This document shows positions 32,701-47,700 of a stretch of DNA of 64,000 nt, piece after piece. The notes under the pieces were generated by a model. The model searched no databases. It was not told the origin of the DNA and was given only the letters and a program-made list of their open reading frames with translations. Every line of letters starts with the position of its first letter. Position 1 is the first letter of the stretch. The position numbers and the translations under genes are program-made. Origin of the DNA: Gambelia wislizenii (Eukaryota; Chordata; Lepidosauria; Squamata; Crotaphytidae); the NCBI GenBank assembly GCA_030847615.1, contig JAUMIR010000005.1, positions 59,919,001 to 59,983,000 of the forward strand, in the 5' to 3' direction.

Positions 32701-35700
32701 CTAACAAAGAGAGCTCTGTCCAGTACTTTGGAAATTTGTTGCTAGTTGGAGAAGATAATACAGGGTTGAATGGATGATGGATGTGACTCAGTATGTGCCC
32801 ACAGCAGACAAAGAAAGAAATGGAGGGGATTTGGAATAGGAGACTTAACCTGCTCTTCTAATTACTTCACTTGGAAAAGTTTTGGGATAGTTTCAAAAAT
32901 AACATGATGTAATTTCTGATTGTTTTTGGCTTTAGTCAAGTCCATTCCATACAAAGACTGAATGGTGGTGGTGCATGACCAACAGTATCCATTCAGACAA
33001 TGCATGTAACTTGACAAAAACTTAGCATTCTCCTTTCTGTTATCTGTGCTTGTTTCTCTTGCACAGAGCATACCTGACCATCTGTGCCAATGGAGCCACC
33101 GCAGTCTGTCAGCAGTTCTGACATGTCATAATAACTGTTGAACTCCCACAGGCAGGCATCCAGGTTGAGATTACGGTAAAAGCGCAATGTCTTAGCAGAG
33201 CGCACAGCGCTGCTATACTGGTAGGGTGAAGTTTCTCCAATGACTTCTGGGTTCTTGACATTATCTGTGATGAATCCATATTTTGTTTCAATCTCATTAT
33301 AATCCAAGAGGTTGGAGCATTTGTGATTGCCTACACGAGTGCCATCCGGACTAAGAGTCAGCTCAAAGTTGGACAAAGGTCTTGTTGAGACAACTGGGAG
33401 CATCCCTGAAACCAGAAATATGCAATCAGTATGTGCATAATAACAGTACAGTTGTCCCTTCATATTCGCTGGGGTTTGGTTCCAGGACACCCCGTGGATA
33501 TCAAAATCCATGAATACTTAAGTCCCATTCTATGCAATGGCGTAGCAAAATGGTGTCCCTTATACAAAATGGCAAAATCAAGGTTTGCTCTTTGGATTAC
33601 TATTATTTTTTAAAGAATATTTTCAAGATGTGAATACTTAAATCCGTGGATACCAAATCTGTGGTTATGGAGGGACAACTGTACTAATTGACATGAGCAT
33701 AATGCTTGTTGGGTGTTCAAGAGCTTCATATATAACACTACCTCAAAAGTCCTTACCCCAACAAGTATTACAGAGCAAATATGAAGCTGATTAACTTGCC
33801 AAATTAACTTGCCAAAGGCCACCTAATACATTTGCTCCTAAGGACTTGTCTACACGTGGGGAAAAAAACCCTAAATGGAGTTTTGCCCACCCCCTGAAGC
33901 CCTGCGCATGACTATACTCTGCAGGGACGGGTCTTCACTGTCCCTGAGGAGTTTTGTCTGCTGCTGCCACTGCCACTGTTTCCTTAAAGTGCTTCCATCA
34001 CCTTCAAGCCCTTCTTCCTGCAACAGGCAAGTGGGAGAGTGGGCAGAGGCAGCACTGCCAAGCCAGGGGAAGAGAGAAAACCTCTCCCTTCTGCTGGGAA
34101 CTGGCTCCGAAGCTTTAAAATTGGACGTAGTGGCAGTGGTGGCGGCAGCTGTGACAGTGGACAAAACACCACAGAAAACTCTGAATCCCACATACTGTGC
34201 ATTCTGGTAGAATATCCCAAAATGCTGCAAATCTGGGCCATGACGTGTGTGGCCAGATAGCCCCAGATTCAGGGGAAAGGTCATGCCAGGTTTGGCCTGA
34301 CTGCAGCAGATACAGGGTATTTGATGGTGCAGACAAGCCCAAATTTGAACTAGGGACTTCCTTGCTCAGGACTTCCTTTCTCAAACTCTTAAGCCATTAC
34401 ACTATTTCTTGTTGTGTGCCTTCAAATTGTTTCTGATTTATGGGGACCCTAATCTGAACCTATCATGGCAAGATTTGTTCAGAAAGGTTTTACCATTGCC
34501 CTCCTCTGAAGCTGAGAGAGTATGACTTGTCCAAGGTCATCTAGTGGGTTTCCATGGTTGAGTGGGGATTTTAACCCTACTCTGCTAGAGCCCTAGTCCA
34601 ACACTCAAATCACTATACCATACATATCATTACTCTGCACAATCTCTTAAATTTGTAATGAACATACTCCGTCATTCCAATAATCTTACAATCTGTGGCT
34701 GTGGCATTTATGGTTAAATAAAGAAAAGACTAAGAGTAAAAGTGTGCCAAAACCTGGATTCTGAATTCTTTCCTGTTTTAAATATCTCACTGTGGCAGCA
34801 ACTAGTGCTATATCAATGCAAAGGTCTATGTCTGATCTAATAGACACAGCCAATACTTACCATCCATATGAGGCATTGTTACTGTTAATTTGATAAAATT
34901 GGGATAGTCAGGATCATCAGGACCTGTATAACGTATCTTGGCAGAGAAAGGCTCTGCTCCTACTGTTCCTGGTATACGTGGCTGACACAAGCCTGTGCAA
35001 AACAAATAAATAAATAAATAACATGGGAGAACATTATTAAACAATAGAGTTGAGAAATTCTCCTATGTTTTTCTTTGGAACAATCAAATGAAAATAATAA
35101 TGGTGCCATAATACTGTAAGTCACCCTGTGATTTACAACAACCATCCCCAAATGAACACCCTTGAGGTGTGTTGGATTACAGCCCACATAATTCATAGCC
35201 AGCATGAGTTATGTTGGGTGGGGATGATAGAAGTCGTATTCTAAGACATCTGAAGGGCACTGAGTTGGAGAAGGCTGATTTGCACAACATGTTTCTGTTC
35301 TGACTGTGGAGCCAACTTTACTGAATGTCACCTTAGTTCACTTAAAAAGTATATTGATAGCACCACACAGACAAAGAGAAGAACACTATTTAGCATTGTG
35401 GGAATGGGGAGAGAGGAAACTTTCATCTTCCTGGAACCAAAGAATCTCTGGAAACTGTTTGGGATTGGAGTGCCCTTGTACTCCTCCCTAGGATCTGTTG
35501 CAGGGATTAGAACACCTGTGAGTTCCTCCTCCTAGTAGATTGCAAAGTTCCAGAGCCACTGGTCATGCTGCTTGGAGATTCTGGGAGTTTTAGTTTAAAA
35601 AGTAAGCTACACCAAAAAGTATTCTTTGGTGTAGTTTCCATGAAATCACACAGCATGCACCCACAGGGTATGTACAGAAACTGCACATGTGTGATGAAAC

Positions 35701-38700
35701 TTACATGTGCTGTTAGGTGTTGTTTTGAAATAGACTTGTAAAGTGTAGTGACAAGCATCTTCTGCTGAGGAACTTAGATCAGGGATGTTTGAAGGTCAGG
35801 CTGGCAGACAAATTGCTGTTACCTGAAATTTTCATAGCCCTTTTGTACACTTGACTATATTGGAGATTTCTGTCTTATACACTAAGGAAAGCAATCCAAA
35901 TTTGGTTAACTGATGGTAAAGCAAACATTCATTGAGCCTACTACGCATTTGTTTAAAAACTAGTGAGATAATGGATTTCTACCCACAAAGAATATGATTG
36001 GCTGATGTCTTCTGGCTGAAGACTATATTTTCTGATGTCTTTTGGCTGGAGACTATATTAAGTCATCAGTTCAGTAGGCCCAGCCAGTTGGGAAGCAGAT
36101 AGTAGGGAACATCGGATGATGAAAGGAAGTAAATGGGAAGCAATCACTAAAGAGTGCAATCAGAAGAGGTTGGAAAAAGCCTGAAGACTTCAGATGATCT
36201 GAAGGCTGAAGGAAGTCCACAAGGCTGAAATCACTTAAGATGACAGTTGGAGACAATATGATGCATGTGGAAAAGAAAACTGTGGGGGCAGCCTTCAAGG
36301 AAGCTGCTGCATGGATGTTGGATCCTTGCCCCTTCTGGCTTATTAAAGCAGCCAGATCAAGTGCTGAATGCCTCACTACAGCAAGGCAGGGTTATGCCCT
36401 GCCTAAAAGAAGCTATGGTTAGATTTTTTCTTAAAAAACACTCTTTCAATCCCACCTTATTAGATGATTATCAGGCTATCTCCAATATTCACTTTTGGGG
36501 CAAGATTCGGGAGCATGTTGTGGTTGCCCCACTCCAGGGCTTCAAGCTTCACAGATTGAAGCCATTTCAATCTGGCTTCAGGCCTGGCTAAGGGGACAAA
36601 GACAGATTTTGTTGCTTTGGTGTATGACCTATACAGTGAACTGGATAGGGGGGAATGTGTCCCTGTTTGTTCTGTTGGACATCTCAGCAGCTTTCGATAC
36701 CATCAATCATGGTAGCCTTCTGGGCCATCTCTCAAGGATGGGACTTGGGGTGGTACTAGGAGACTCCTGTTCAGCACCCTGGCCACTGGCTTGTTGTGTC
36801 CCTCATGGTTCTGTCTTATCCATAATACTATTTAACATATACTGAAACTGTTGGGAGAGATTGCCTGGAGATTTGGGATTCAGTGTCACCAGCAGAAAGA
36901 TGATACCAAACTCTCTCCTTTCCATCTGACTCCAAGGAAGCTATCTCGGTACTAAGCCAGTGTTTGTTGCCAATAATGGAGTGGATGAAAGCAATCAAGT
37001 TGAAGTTTAAGTGAGACAAAGCAGAAAAGTTGAATGAGTTGGAATGAGAAGAAGAAGTATGTGAGAAGGTGAAAGTAAGTGTAGAAGGTATGTGGTGAGG
37101 GAATCAGGAAGTTTGGAAGAAAATAATGAGAGGGATAAAGAAGAGAGAGGGATATGGACAGATGGATAGGATTATATTGGAAGGTGGGGGGATTGAGAGA
37201 AATGGAGAGAAGGAAGAAATAAACTGTTTTGGAAGTCATAGAGGATATAGATAAGTATGGGTATGTATATGAAGGTGTATGTATGTATGTTCATAATGTA
37301 TGTATGTATATGTATGTTCATAATTGGAGCATAAATAAATAAATAAGTGAGACAAGACAGAGGTGCTCCTGGTCAGTCAGAAGGCAGGTCAAGGAATAGG
37401 AATTCAGTCTGTGCTGGATGGGGTTACATTCCCCCTGAAATCTCAGGTTTGTAGCTTGGGTGTACTCTTGGACTCATCCCTGAACTTGGATGGTGGAAGA
37501 ACTGCTTTTGCACAGTTAAAACTAGCGCATCAGCTGTACCCATTTTTTTCAGAAGCCAGACCTGGCCACGGTAACACATCCCTTGATTACATCTTAGTTG
37601 GATTACTGTAATAAACTTTAGGTGGGGCTGCCTTTGGAAACTGCTTGGAAACTTCAGAGGTTCAAAATACTGCAGCTAGACTGCAATAGGGAGCATAGGG
37701 AGCATATAACTTCCTTGCTGAAACAGCTTCACTGGTTGCTGGTTTATTTCTGAGCACAATTCAAAGTGCTGATTTTGACCTATACAGCTTAGCTCCAGAC
37801 TACCTGAAACTCTATATCTCCTAATATGAGTCTGCCCAAGTCTTATGACCTTCAGGGGAGGGCATTCTCTTCATCCCACCATCCTCCTGGCTAAGTTGGT
37901 GAGGACACGGGAAAGAGCCTTCTCAGTGGCTGCTCCTAGACTTCAGAACTCTTTCTCAAGGGAGATTTGATCTGCCCCCCCCATCTCTGCTGTCTTTTTG
38001 CCAGTAGGCAAAGACCTTTCTGTTCAAACAGGCCTTCAGCCTTAACTGATGAGGGCAGAATCATATGCAAATTAGGTGTGCTGTTTTTAATATATAATAT
38101 ATGTTTTTAAATGTTTTTGTTATTTTAATGTTAATGTTTTAAAAGTAGTGTATGGTTTAATTTTTTTGTAACTTTTGTATTCTGTAGTGTTTTAATGTTC
38201 TAATTTATATTGTAAGCTGCTTTGAGTCCCATTTGTGAGAAAAGTGGGATCTAAATCAAATAAATAAATAAGAAAGAGCTGACACAGAGTATGAATTGAA
38301 TACAACATAAAGTGCTGAACTAAAGAGGTAACCGAAGAAGCAACCTGGAGAGCATAGTCAAGCATACAGAAATACAATCAGAAAGAGAACTGTCCTCATC
38401 TATGTCCTGCTAGCCAGACAATGAACTAACTAACTAGGGGTGGACCTTACAACGAACTGGATAAAATACGGAGAGGAAGAAACTCAAACATAGCCAGTTA
38501 TCAAAAGTTACAGTAATGCATATAGTGGATTTTGAGGAATTACTGAATCGTTCATGCTATGATTACACAGAAGAGCAGAAGCAAATATGCAATACACCAA
38601 CTCCCTCTTTTTAAAATAATAAAACCTAGTAACATAACTCCTAACTACACATATGGTTTGATTAATAGAACAACAACCTTAATGTGGCAATTGTATTTTG

Positions 38701-41700
38701 CAGCATTTCTGGGGCAATTTTTTTTGTCTGGACCAAATGTTAGGAGGAAACAATTCCCTCATCTTAACAAAAGCCATTTGATTTTCTTAAATTCACTTGA
38801 AGCAGTTTGTCACTTACCTTCATCTCTGTTTACTGTGTAAATTGGACTAAGCAATTCTAAACCCACATCTCCATTGGCATTGACAGCACGTGCCGCACAC
38901 TGAACTCTTGAACCAGCCTGGAAGTATATAGAGTCCAAGGCAATTGATTTGGTGTTGGTAAAGAAAGTGTTGGAGTCCACCTCACGCATTGGGCTGGTAA
39001 CACCATCCGAGCCACTTGGAGCACTGACAAGCCAGCGATACAAAGTCAAGGTGTCATTGATGTTTTCAGCAGCACAAATAGACCCCGTCTTGTCATAATC
39101 TGAATATTTGGGGTTGCATGCCTGAAGTTTAATAGATACACACAGTAAATGCACTTAATTATATTACAGTCTGCTCCAGGAAAATGAGGAATTAAGATGA
39201 AATTCTTTAAGAGCTCTTTCTCTTCTTTTGCTGTAAGTTACTGTATTTAACAGCTTCATTTTTTTTCTTGCTACTAGTTTAATGACTGCAGACATTGTTT
39301 TATTTTAATCTTAATTAAGGAGCTGGATATTAATGTATACTGTATCAAAATTTTTAAGTTTGATACTCTGGAAAGTCTTCAGGCTATCCAAGCATGAAAT
39401 AAAAACTATACTATATATGAAAATCACATCATATTAGCTAGCAAGTCAGAAGAAAGGAATATACTGTACTGAAGTCAGAAGAAAGACAGGAACACTTGTT
39501 GTAGTGTGCTTTTGAGTTGTTTCTGGATATGGCAACCCTAAGGTGAACCTATCACAGGATTTTCTTGCCCATTGGAAGAAGTGGAAGCAATGGCTGGGTT
39601 TGCAAGCAATTTGAATGAAAAGAAAAGAAAGAAAAACAAAATGCCTGGACCAAGCATTATTGGTCTGCAATAGTACAATTGAAATAAAAGGGCAACCAAG
39701 GGATTCTTTTCTTGTTTCAAGTATTAAGACATTCAAGTATCTCTCAGAAGCCAACTGCTGCCTTCCTTGACCTTTTCTGATGGAATCCACCTTTAGGAGA
39801 CTATAAGAAGGCCAAGATTTTCCTCTGCCCCTAAGCTAGATCTCTTTAAGAGGTCTTTTATTTCACTTTTTACACAGGCAATCTATTCTGAGCAGGATCA
39901 TTTATCAGCTAAAGGTCAAATGAGACACAATGGATAATGCATATTTGTTGTTGTTGTTCTGTGTGCCCTGAAGTCATTTCCAACTTATGGCAACCCTAAG
40001 GTGAACCTATCATGGGTTTTCTTGGCAAGATTTGTTCAGAGGGGGTTTGCTTTTGCCTTCCTCTGAGGTTGGAAGGTCACCCAGTGGATTCCCATGGCCA
40101 AACAGGAATTCAAATCCTGGTCTCAAGAGTCATAGTCCAACGCTCAAACTACTACACCACACTGTTCTCATAGTATCATTTAGAAGACTGTTAAAAAATC
40201 CAAAATGAAACAGGATTAGAAAGCTAATTGCAGTGAGACCTTGACCACACTACACCTCTACAGAAGATTCATTCTGTGGCATCGAGTAGCTTACTATCTT
40301 TTGGTCTCAGTTTCCCATCTGTGAAATCAGAATAAAAGTAATCTCTCAGAGGACTGTTGTGATAACACCACAATAAAGATCAAAAATCCTTTAAAAACTA
40401 AATGTTCTATATATCAAGAACATGGATGCCTTCATCTTACAATGGACCTTGGAACATGTGCTCTAAATTCTGGAAACAGGGATAACTGTGTTGACCATTC
40501 AGCAAAATACAACAGAATGTTGCCTTTATTGGCCAACTGAAATGCACAAAATATCTTATGCAAGCTTTTGAAGCTCCACTGACTTCTTAATCATATAAAA
40601 GATGTTTTAAAAGCTGTATTGAAGAAGAATGGAGATGATGGTAGAGTCACAGGCCTACATTTTGTATCAGATGTTGTTCTGGCGGGATCGCAATGCAGGG
40701 AAAGGCCACTCCCCCTCTTGGCCATGTGGGGATCAGGGATGAAGGACAATAAAAGATGGGCATTTTGATGTCGTGTGCTCTAAACTTCCCCGTAGTTTAG
40801 TAAATTGTTTACACATCTCCAAAACAATCATTTCCCAATTAATAGGAGATGTTATGAACTGCAGAAGAATAGCAGGAACAAATCATACCGTTACGCACAC
40901 AACAGGGTAGCCTGTTGGAGGCTGGGGGTTTCCTTTGCTTTTAGCAGTGTCATCATACAACAGGAGAGACACAACTTGAGGGACAGCTGGAAATGTCACA
41001 TCTGCTACACTGTCCATTTCTTCAATGTACACGATGGCTTTGTTCATCTGAATTGAAAGACAGAAAAAGTTTCTATCCTCAAGTGAAAAACAGCTATAAA
41101 TAAGATGCTTCAGTACGAGTAAACTTTCTAGAAAGTAGCTCCTTTGTGACAAAGTTGATATGCATGCACAAATATTATCAAAATGTAAACTGTACAGGCA
41201 TAAAATGATCCAAAATATTTTACTGTCTGAGGCAGAATAGCCAATGCCACCCCAACCCAGGTAAGAGAAGGTACAAAGCATTAATCAAACCCCTCTTCTG
41301 GGCAGTAAAAATGCAACAATTCAGCAAATGTAATTAAGTAAATAATTCTATTTTTGAATTTTATTTTTCCATTTATATCCCACCCTTCCCTCCACAACTG
41401 GGATTCAAGGAAGCTTACAAAATTAAAACATATGCAATATAAATAAAGATGCATTAAAATTGTTGTTAAAATGCTGTTAAAACTTAAAACAAGTTAAATT
41501 ATCATTAAAACATATAAAAAGTAATTAAATAGCAATAACAATGCATCTTTTCATGACACTCAAAATCAGCTGCATGGGATGGCTGCTTTACTTTGGGGTT
41601 GTCTAAATGGCAAAAAGACTCCTCATAGAATTTGAGGAGAATGTGATTTGTCTAAATGCCATTCTGCATCAATCCGCTGTATTCGGAAGGAGGGGGGCCA

Positions 41701-44700
41701 AATCCACCAAAAACTCCACAGGAAAAGCCTTTGAAGCTTTTACCGAAGTTTTTTAAAAAGATCCACGGGAAATGCACATTCCCACTTGTTGGGACAACCA
41801 ATTTGCTTTAATTCGCATTCCTGATAAGAGTGGAAATGGAAAGCTGATTGGTCGGACGTGTGCAGGGGGCAGAGCTTGCTAACAAGGCAAGCACCTGGAA
41901 CCACCATGTTGGATTTTTGCCTTAGTGATCAGGTGCCAAGGGGACGAAACAGCCTTTTTCTCTTCTTTTTTCTATTTATTTAGGCAGAATACTGCATTTC
42001 GCACCTTAGATATGCTTTTAAAAAAAATACTGCTTGGCAGCAGCAACTAATAACAATAGAAATATGAGTAATTCACTCGTGCCCACTACCTTGATTTGTA
42101 GGCATGCCCATTCGAGCAGCAAAAGCAGATAGCTTCTCATGCCTGCAATCTTGCCAAAAAAATGTTAAGACAAATCAAAGCTGCTTCAAATTGGTATCTG
42201 GGGGAGGGGTAAATTCCTGGACTTACCATTTATAAATAAATGAAACTCCAGATAATAGCAAACCCTATTAAAGTAAAGGACTTCTGGTACACACCATAGA
42301 GTTGCATTGGAGGAACTAGTGATTCCTAGAGAGGACACTTCTCTAGGCATTTTCCAGCATGACTCCATGGTATGTGTCCTTATTTTTTCATCCGCAGATA
42401 ACTAAAACCACGGATATTGGTTCCGTGTAGATGGGGGGACGAGTTTACATAAAGATAAAAGATCATAATTTATACAGGATAGTTTTCAGAACAACTGACT
42501 GAAGAAACGCTCATGGTCTGGCTGACTTCAGACGGTTGTGACATATGTGTGAAAAATTTTCTATCACAAGGTAGTTAATATTCAAGCATGGAGTTCAGGA
42601 AAAATAGACATGGACATTCCTCATGGAGAACACAACAAAATATAACTGGATGGTACCTGGATTTGGCCCTTTCAGGCCAACAGTTTTGCAGTGAGGATTT
42701 TAAAGGGCTTCATGTACCTACTGCTAAATGTTTGAAACAGCTACTGATCATAGACATTTGGTCCTCAAAAATGGTATTTTAGGCATCTAGAGAACAGCAT
42801 GCCTTTTATTCTTTCCTGTTTCCAGTTTGTCATGATCTGAATGCAAACTAACTAAAGTACAGCATATCAAATCACCTACTTCTTACCTGTGTCTCAGCTA
42901 CCATATTCTCATCAGGTTTCAAGTGTACTGTAAATGCTTCACGCATTTCTCTCACCCCATCATACAAAACTTCAACCTCAACGAAGTGCTCTGTTTCCCC
43001 TTCTTTGAATTCAATATCTGAAATAAAGAGTATTTTTTAAAAAGCACTAATATGAAATTCAGTGCTCAGTAATCAGCAGAATTGGGCTAAGAGCCAAAGG
43101 GCAGAAGACTTAGTTTCTCACATTAAGTGTCAAATTCATCTTGGGCCCATAGCTGGCTAAAAGGCAGCACTGTACATAAAAGCTAAAAATGAAAATAAAA
43201 CATGGGACGTTTAATTTGCATAATGCCAAGTTTGTCTTTTCACTTTTGTGAAAACAGATATGAAAATGATTACGTTCTGTCATATCGTTATAATCTTTTA
43301 GGGCAATTTGATTATGGGCTTCCATTCATATTCCATAACAACAGTATTGCAGCTACTTCCAGACTTCTTTCATTTTCTTACACAGGATTTCCCCAACCTG
43401 GTGCCTCTCAGTGGTGGACTACAACTCCCATCATGTACAGTTAGCATGCTGGCTGCATGTGATGGGAGGAGTAGCCCAAAACATTTGGACATCACCAAGT
43501 TGGGAGGGCCATTTTATGCAACTCAGTTTTTTTTTTCCTGAAGTTCAGATCGAAGTCTTACCATTAGACATTGGATTATAGTCTTCTCCCGAGGTAGCTG
43601 AACCATCTTTGGTATGGATTCTTACAACAGAAACTTTGGAACTGTCCCCAAGACGTAAGACACGGATCTTTACAACTGCAATCTCACCAGGCTCTTGAGG
43701 TTCTTGAATGTTGTATTTGATTTCGGAGAATTTAATCACTGGTTCTGCAAGAAAACTGAAAAATGTCAGCCTCTCCTGTTTAATCAAGTACAAATTTTAT
43801 TTATGGCTAGTTAAAATGGTCTGAGGGAGAAAAATAGGCCAAAACAGAATGTCAAAAACAACTTTTTTGTTTATTCACTGAATTTGTTTCCTGCTTAGCA
43901 ACGTAATGCACTCATTTGCTTTGAAATAAGGCAGGGAGAATACCAGTTGTGAGCATCCATTAATCTGCTCAACTGGTAAAAGGAAAAGAATCTAGTAAAT
44001 ATTACACAAGAGGAAGAGTATAAAATAGATCATAAACTCACTATCTTCTTCATCCTTAATTTTCACCAAAGTTTCCTTTTGCTCCCCAAGAGAGGCACCA
44101 AACAAAGAAGTACTTTTTGCTGTTCCAAGCACTAGCCTGAACTCTTCCTCCTCTTCATAGATGGCATCATCTTCCAGGACCACTTTACAGGATTTCTCTA
44201 TCTCTCCTGCAAGAGGCAAAAGGATGGTGGCAGTGGAACAGAGGGATCTCATTAGTTGCTCCTTGGTATGGTCCTGCTCTGGGTACCCCCAGTCAGCATA
44301 TGCTTGCAATTATCCTTGTGACAAAAGGACCCTTTCAAACAAATGAATCCTTTTTTAAAGCAACGAAAACTGGACATATGCCCTGCTAAAACAGCTGGGA
44401 TCGCAGTGGAGGACGAAAGATTAAAGCTCGTTGACCCCTGCAGGCAAGGGGTTCAATCTGGATCAGATCCCTCAGGAAACAGGTAGCAGCTGCTACCTGC
44501 TATCATCAAAGTAGCATGCAGTTTGATGTACATCGAATCCTTTAAGGAAAAATTCTGAGAGTGTAAGCTTGTTGTTTACTTTAGAAACACTTTTTTTTAA
44601 AAGAGGCTGAAATCTTACCTGGAAGAAATACCACTACAGAGTCATCTGTGTTTGGTCTCTCTTTATAGTCCATCATAACCTGAGCAGAGCCCTGGCGAGT

Positions 44701-47700
44701 ATAGCAGCGGACTGTTGATTTATGATTAACATCACCACTACGATAAATTATAGCTGACACCAGCCCATCTTTTTCATTCACTGTGTAGAGTGGTTCCTTG
44801 AATTGGACTTTTGGTACTGCAAAGCATAAGAATTCCAGAATAACAAGTTGGTTTTTTGACATTCTACTGTGATGTCCTTTTGATTCAGATTTAGATGAGT
44901 TAATCCATCGTAATATGTAACTCATTTCTTACACTAAGGTCCCGTCCATACGAGGGTGGGGGAATACAAACACGTTCTAAAAAGCAAGCATTTGCAACAA
45001 TGCAACCTGTCTTCATGGTCAAAAGAGCCCCCCAAAAACTCCACATGACCCCCTAGCCAAGATGGTGGCTGCAAGTGATTTACTCATGATTTTAAATCTG
45101 CTACCTGTATTTTTTTTAAAAAAACCCGCTTCCCATGGTGCGCAAATGTGAAATTTCGTATTTTTTTTAAAAGGGGGGAAAAGGGAGTATAAGATTGCCG
45201 TTTGATCAACTTACTGGAACCTCACTTAGCCAAAAATCCAACATGGAGGCAGCAGTCACTTTCCCTGTTTGCTAGCCCCGCCCCCATGCTCATCCAGCCA
45301 ATTGGAATGCTCTGCCTATTCATATCTGTATGAATGCAACTGTCCAAACTATTGTACATTCACATGTCGTACAGAGCTTTTTAGAAAATCCAGACAAAGC
45401 CCTGGATGCTACGCACATGGACTTTGCAGTGGATTTGGCTGCCCCACTTCCTAATGACATGTATTTGTGCGACTGTCTGTATGAACAGATTGCCTTCATA
45501 TTATTTTCACCATTTAGGCAGGCCCTGAGACTGGAAATTAAAATTAAAATTTGAAGTCTTTATCTACTGTAGTCACACAGGATAACACTAGAAAAGTATC
45601 TATACTATATAGATATAAAGAGGAGGTAGATGAATTCAGAAGCACAGATATAGAACCCAATGTGTTTCTACTAAGCCAGTCTTGATTTCAGTGGACCTCA
45701 GTGGTCTAGCAACAAATGTGTATTGGATTGCAACCCCAGAACCTTTTCCCCCTTGGTAGACGGCTGCAGACAATAGAAATCTGCTTTTTGAAACCAAACA
45801 GCTTCACTGAAAGATGGTACCTAATCTCTGTGTTCTTCCCCATTCTCTGGCAAAATAGCTATGGACAAGGAAACTGGAAAAGCAGTGTCAAGGGAAGGAA
45901 CCTCAGTTACACCTGCCATTGGTGGGATGCAGAAATAGTGTCACTGGGACACAGTGCTTTCCTAACCATTAGTAAGAATTCACTCCCTCTTAATAGCCAG
46001 GTCCTCCTCCAAGTATGACAAGCTGTCTCCTACAGATCTTACCTGCATCTGTGACCTTCTGCCAAGCCAGCAGTAACACACTTTTGTTTACTCACAACAA
46101 TAATACTACAATTTTAAAATATCCTTAAAATTTATCACAAATGATAAATACAACAGCAGAATGCCCATAAACATACAAATGCCTTTCTTGGGAAAAGTTT
46201 GGTTTTTGTTTCTAACACAGTGGTGCCACATTCATTGACAGAATAATTGGTGGGAAGTATGATACAAAAGGTGAGATCTAGGGCTTGAATACACCAGCAA
46301 AAAAATCCCATACTCACCCAGTATTTGCAACACAGTTGCCACACATTTTCAATGATCTGCATTTTCACTGGGGTTCATGTTGAAAACTCTGGATCTGTTA
46401 AGATTCATGGTTTGCTCCATTTTTGAGGAGAAAACCCAGATTATTGGCCATGTGGCATCTGTGGATTGGCTTCTGTGTGAAGTGGGGGGAGGGACTTCTG
46501 GTGGACAGGACTCTGTTCTGGCACTTCTGGCCGTTAATAGTACAATGCATAGGAGACACGTGATCAGAGTAGGCCCACCCTTTTACTCTGATGCAACTAA
46601 CAGAGTGGTGGGATACTCTAATCTATAATCAGAGCAGCCAGGTGTGTGTGGTGTCTAGGGGGCCGCTGTAGATCAAAACATCCGCCATGGCTACGAGGTT
46701 GGTATGGGGTTTCCTGCCAGTACAGACAAGCCCTTAGACTGCTTGGTACAATTTTATTCTGCTTAATACTGACTATTTGGAAGGAAAAGCAACAACCAAA
46801 AAGCTTCAGGGACATGAAAAAACCAAGAATGCCAATCATAATGTGGGTTGACTTTGTTCACTGTCCCCCCATCCCCATGATGCTTCTGATGTCATAAGGA
46901 AAGTTATACATGCTAGAGGTTGCTACTGATGATGGTGCTGCTTCTAGTGGCTGTAGGTTTCTTTCTTACTACAGCCTTTTGCTCCTATGTTTACTTTTGC
47001 CATGTTTAAACAGTTCCCAATAAAAGCCTTAAGATACTTACAGTCTGTGATGGTATCATTGATGAAGATGGTAGTTTTGCTTGGTTCCCCAAGCACTGCA
47101 TTCATAGGCATACGAAGAATGAGTTCAAATTTTTCTGGACCCTCAAGGACAGGCTGTCCCAAATCATCCAAGATGGTCACTCGGAAAGTCTGCATGTTTA
47201 CACCAGGAGCAAAATCCAAGTTTCGGCTGATGCCAACATAATCAACTCCAGCTATGTAAGAAGCGAGAGTGAATATTCAGTTATTTGTGCCATGTGTTCA
47301 CAACACCAAGATATCCTAGATTGCATCCAACAGTGGCTATGCTCACAAAAAGTGCTTCTGTTTGCATTAGTCAGGGAACCTGAATTTTGCTGATCTGCTC
47401 AACCCATTTAGGCATTGTCTGGTCTGAAACACTGTTCAACCTCAGGGTTGAGGAGCCCTCCAGAAAAGAATGGATTATGGTGTTGAATTGAGTGAAAGCA
47501 GTGAGAAGCTATTTACTCAAACCTGGTGCCAACAAAGTTCTGCCTCACATTCTTTTGCATGCCTGAATGTGAAACCAAATGCCTCAGCACTTAAGACAGC
47601 ATCTCTACAGATTAGTGTGCTAATGCAATGGTAATACTGCTTGGAAAAAGAATTCACCTTCTGCAGACACTGGTTCTGTTTTCCTCGAACGCACTGTCAC

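Noticed and set aside
33871..34284. Several 70-137-residue ORFs on both strands
   Set aside because: They lie wholly in a GC-rich TIR element and overlap in many frames, as random open sequence does.
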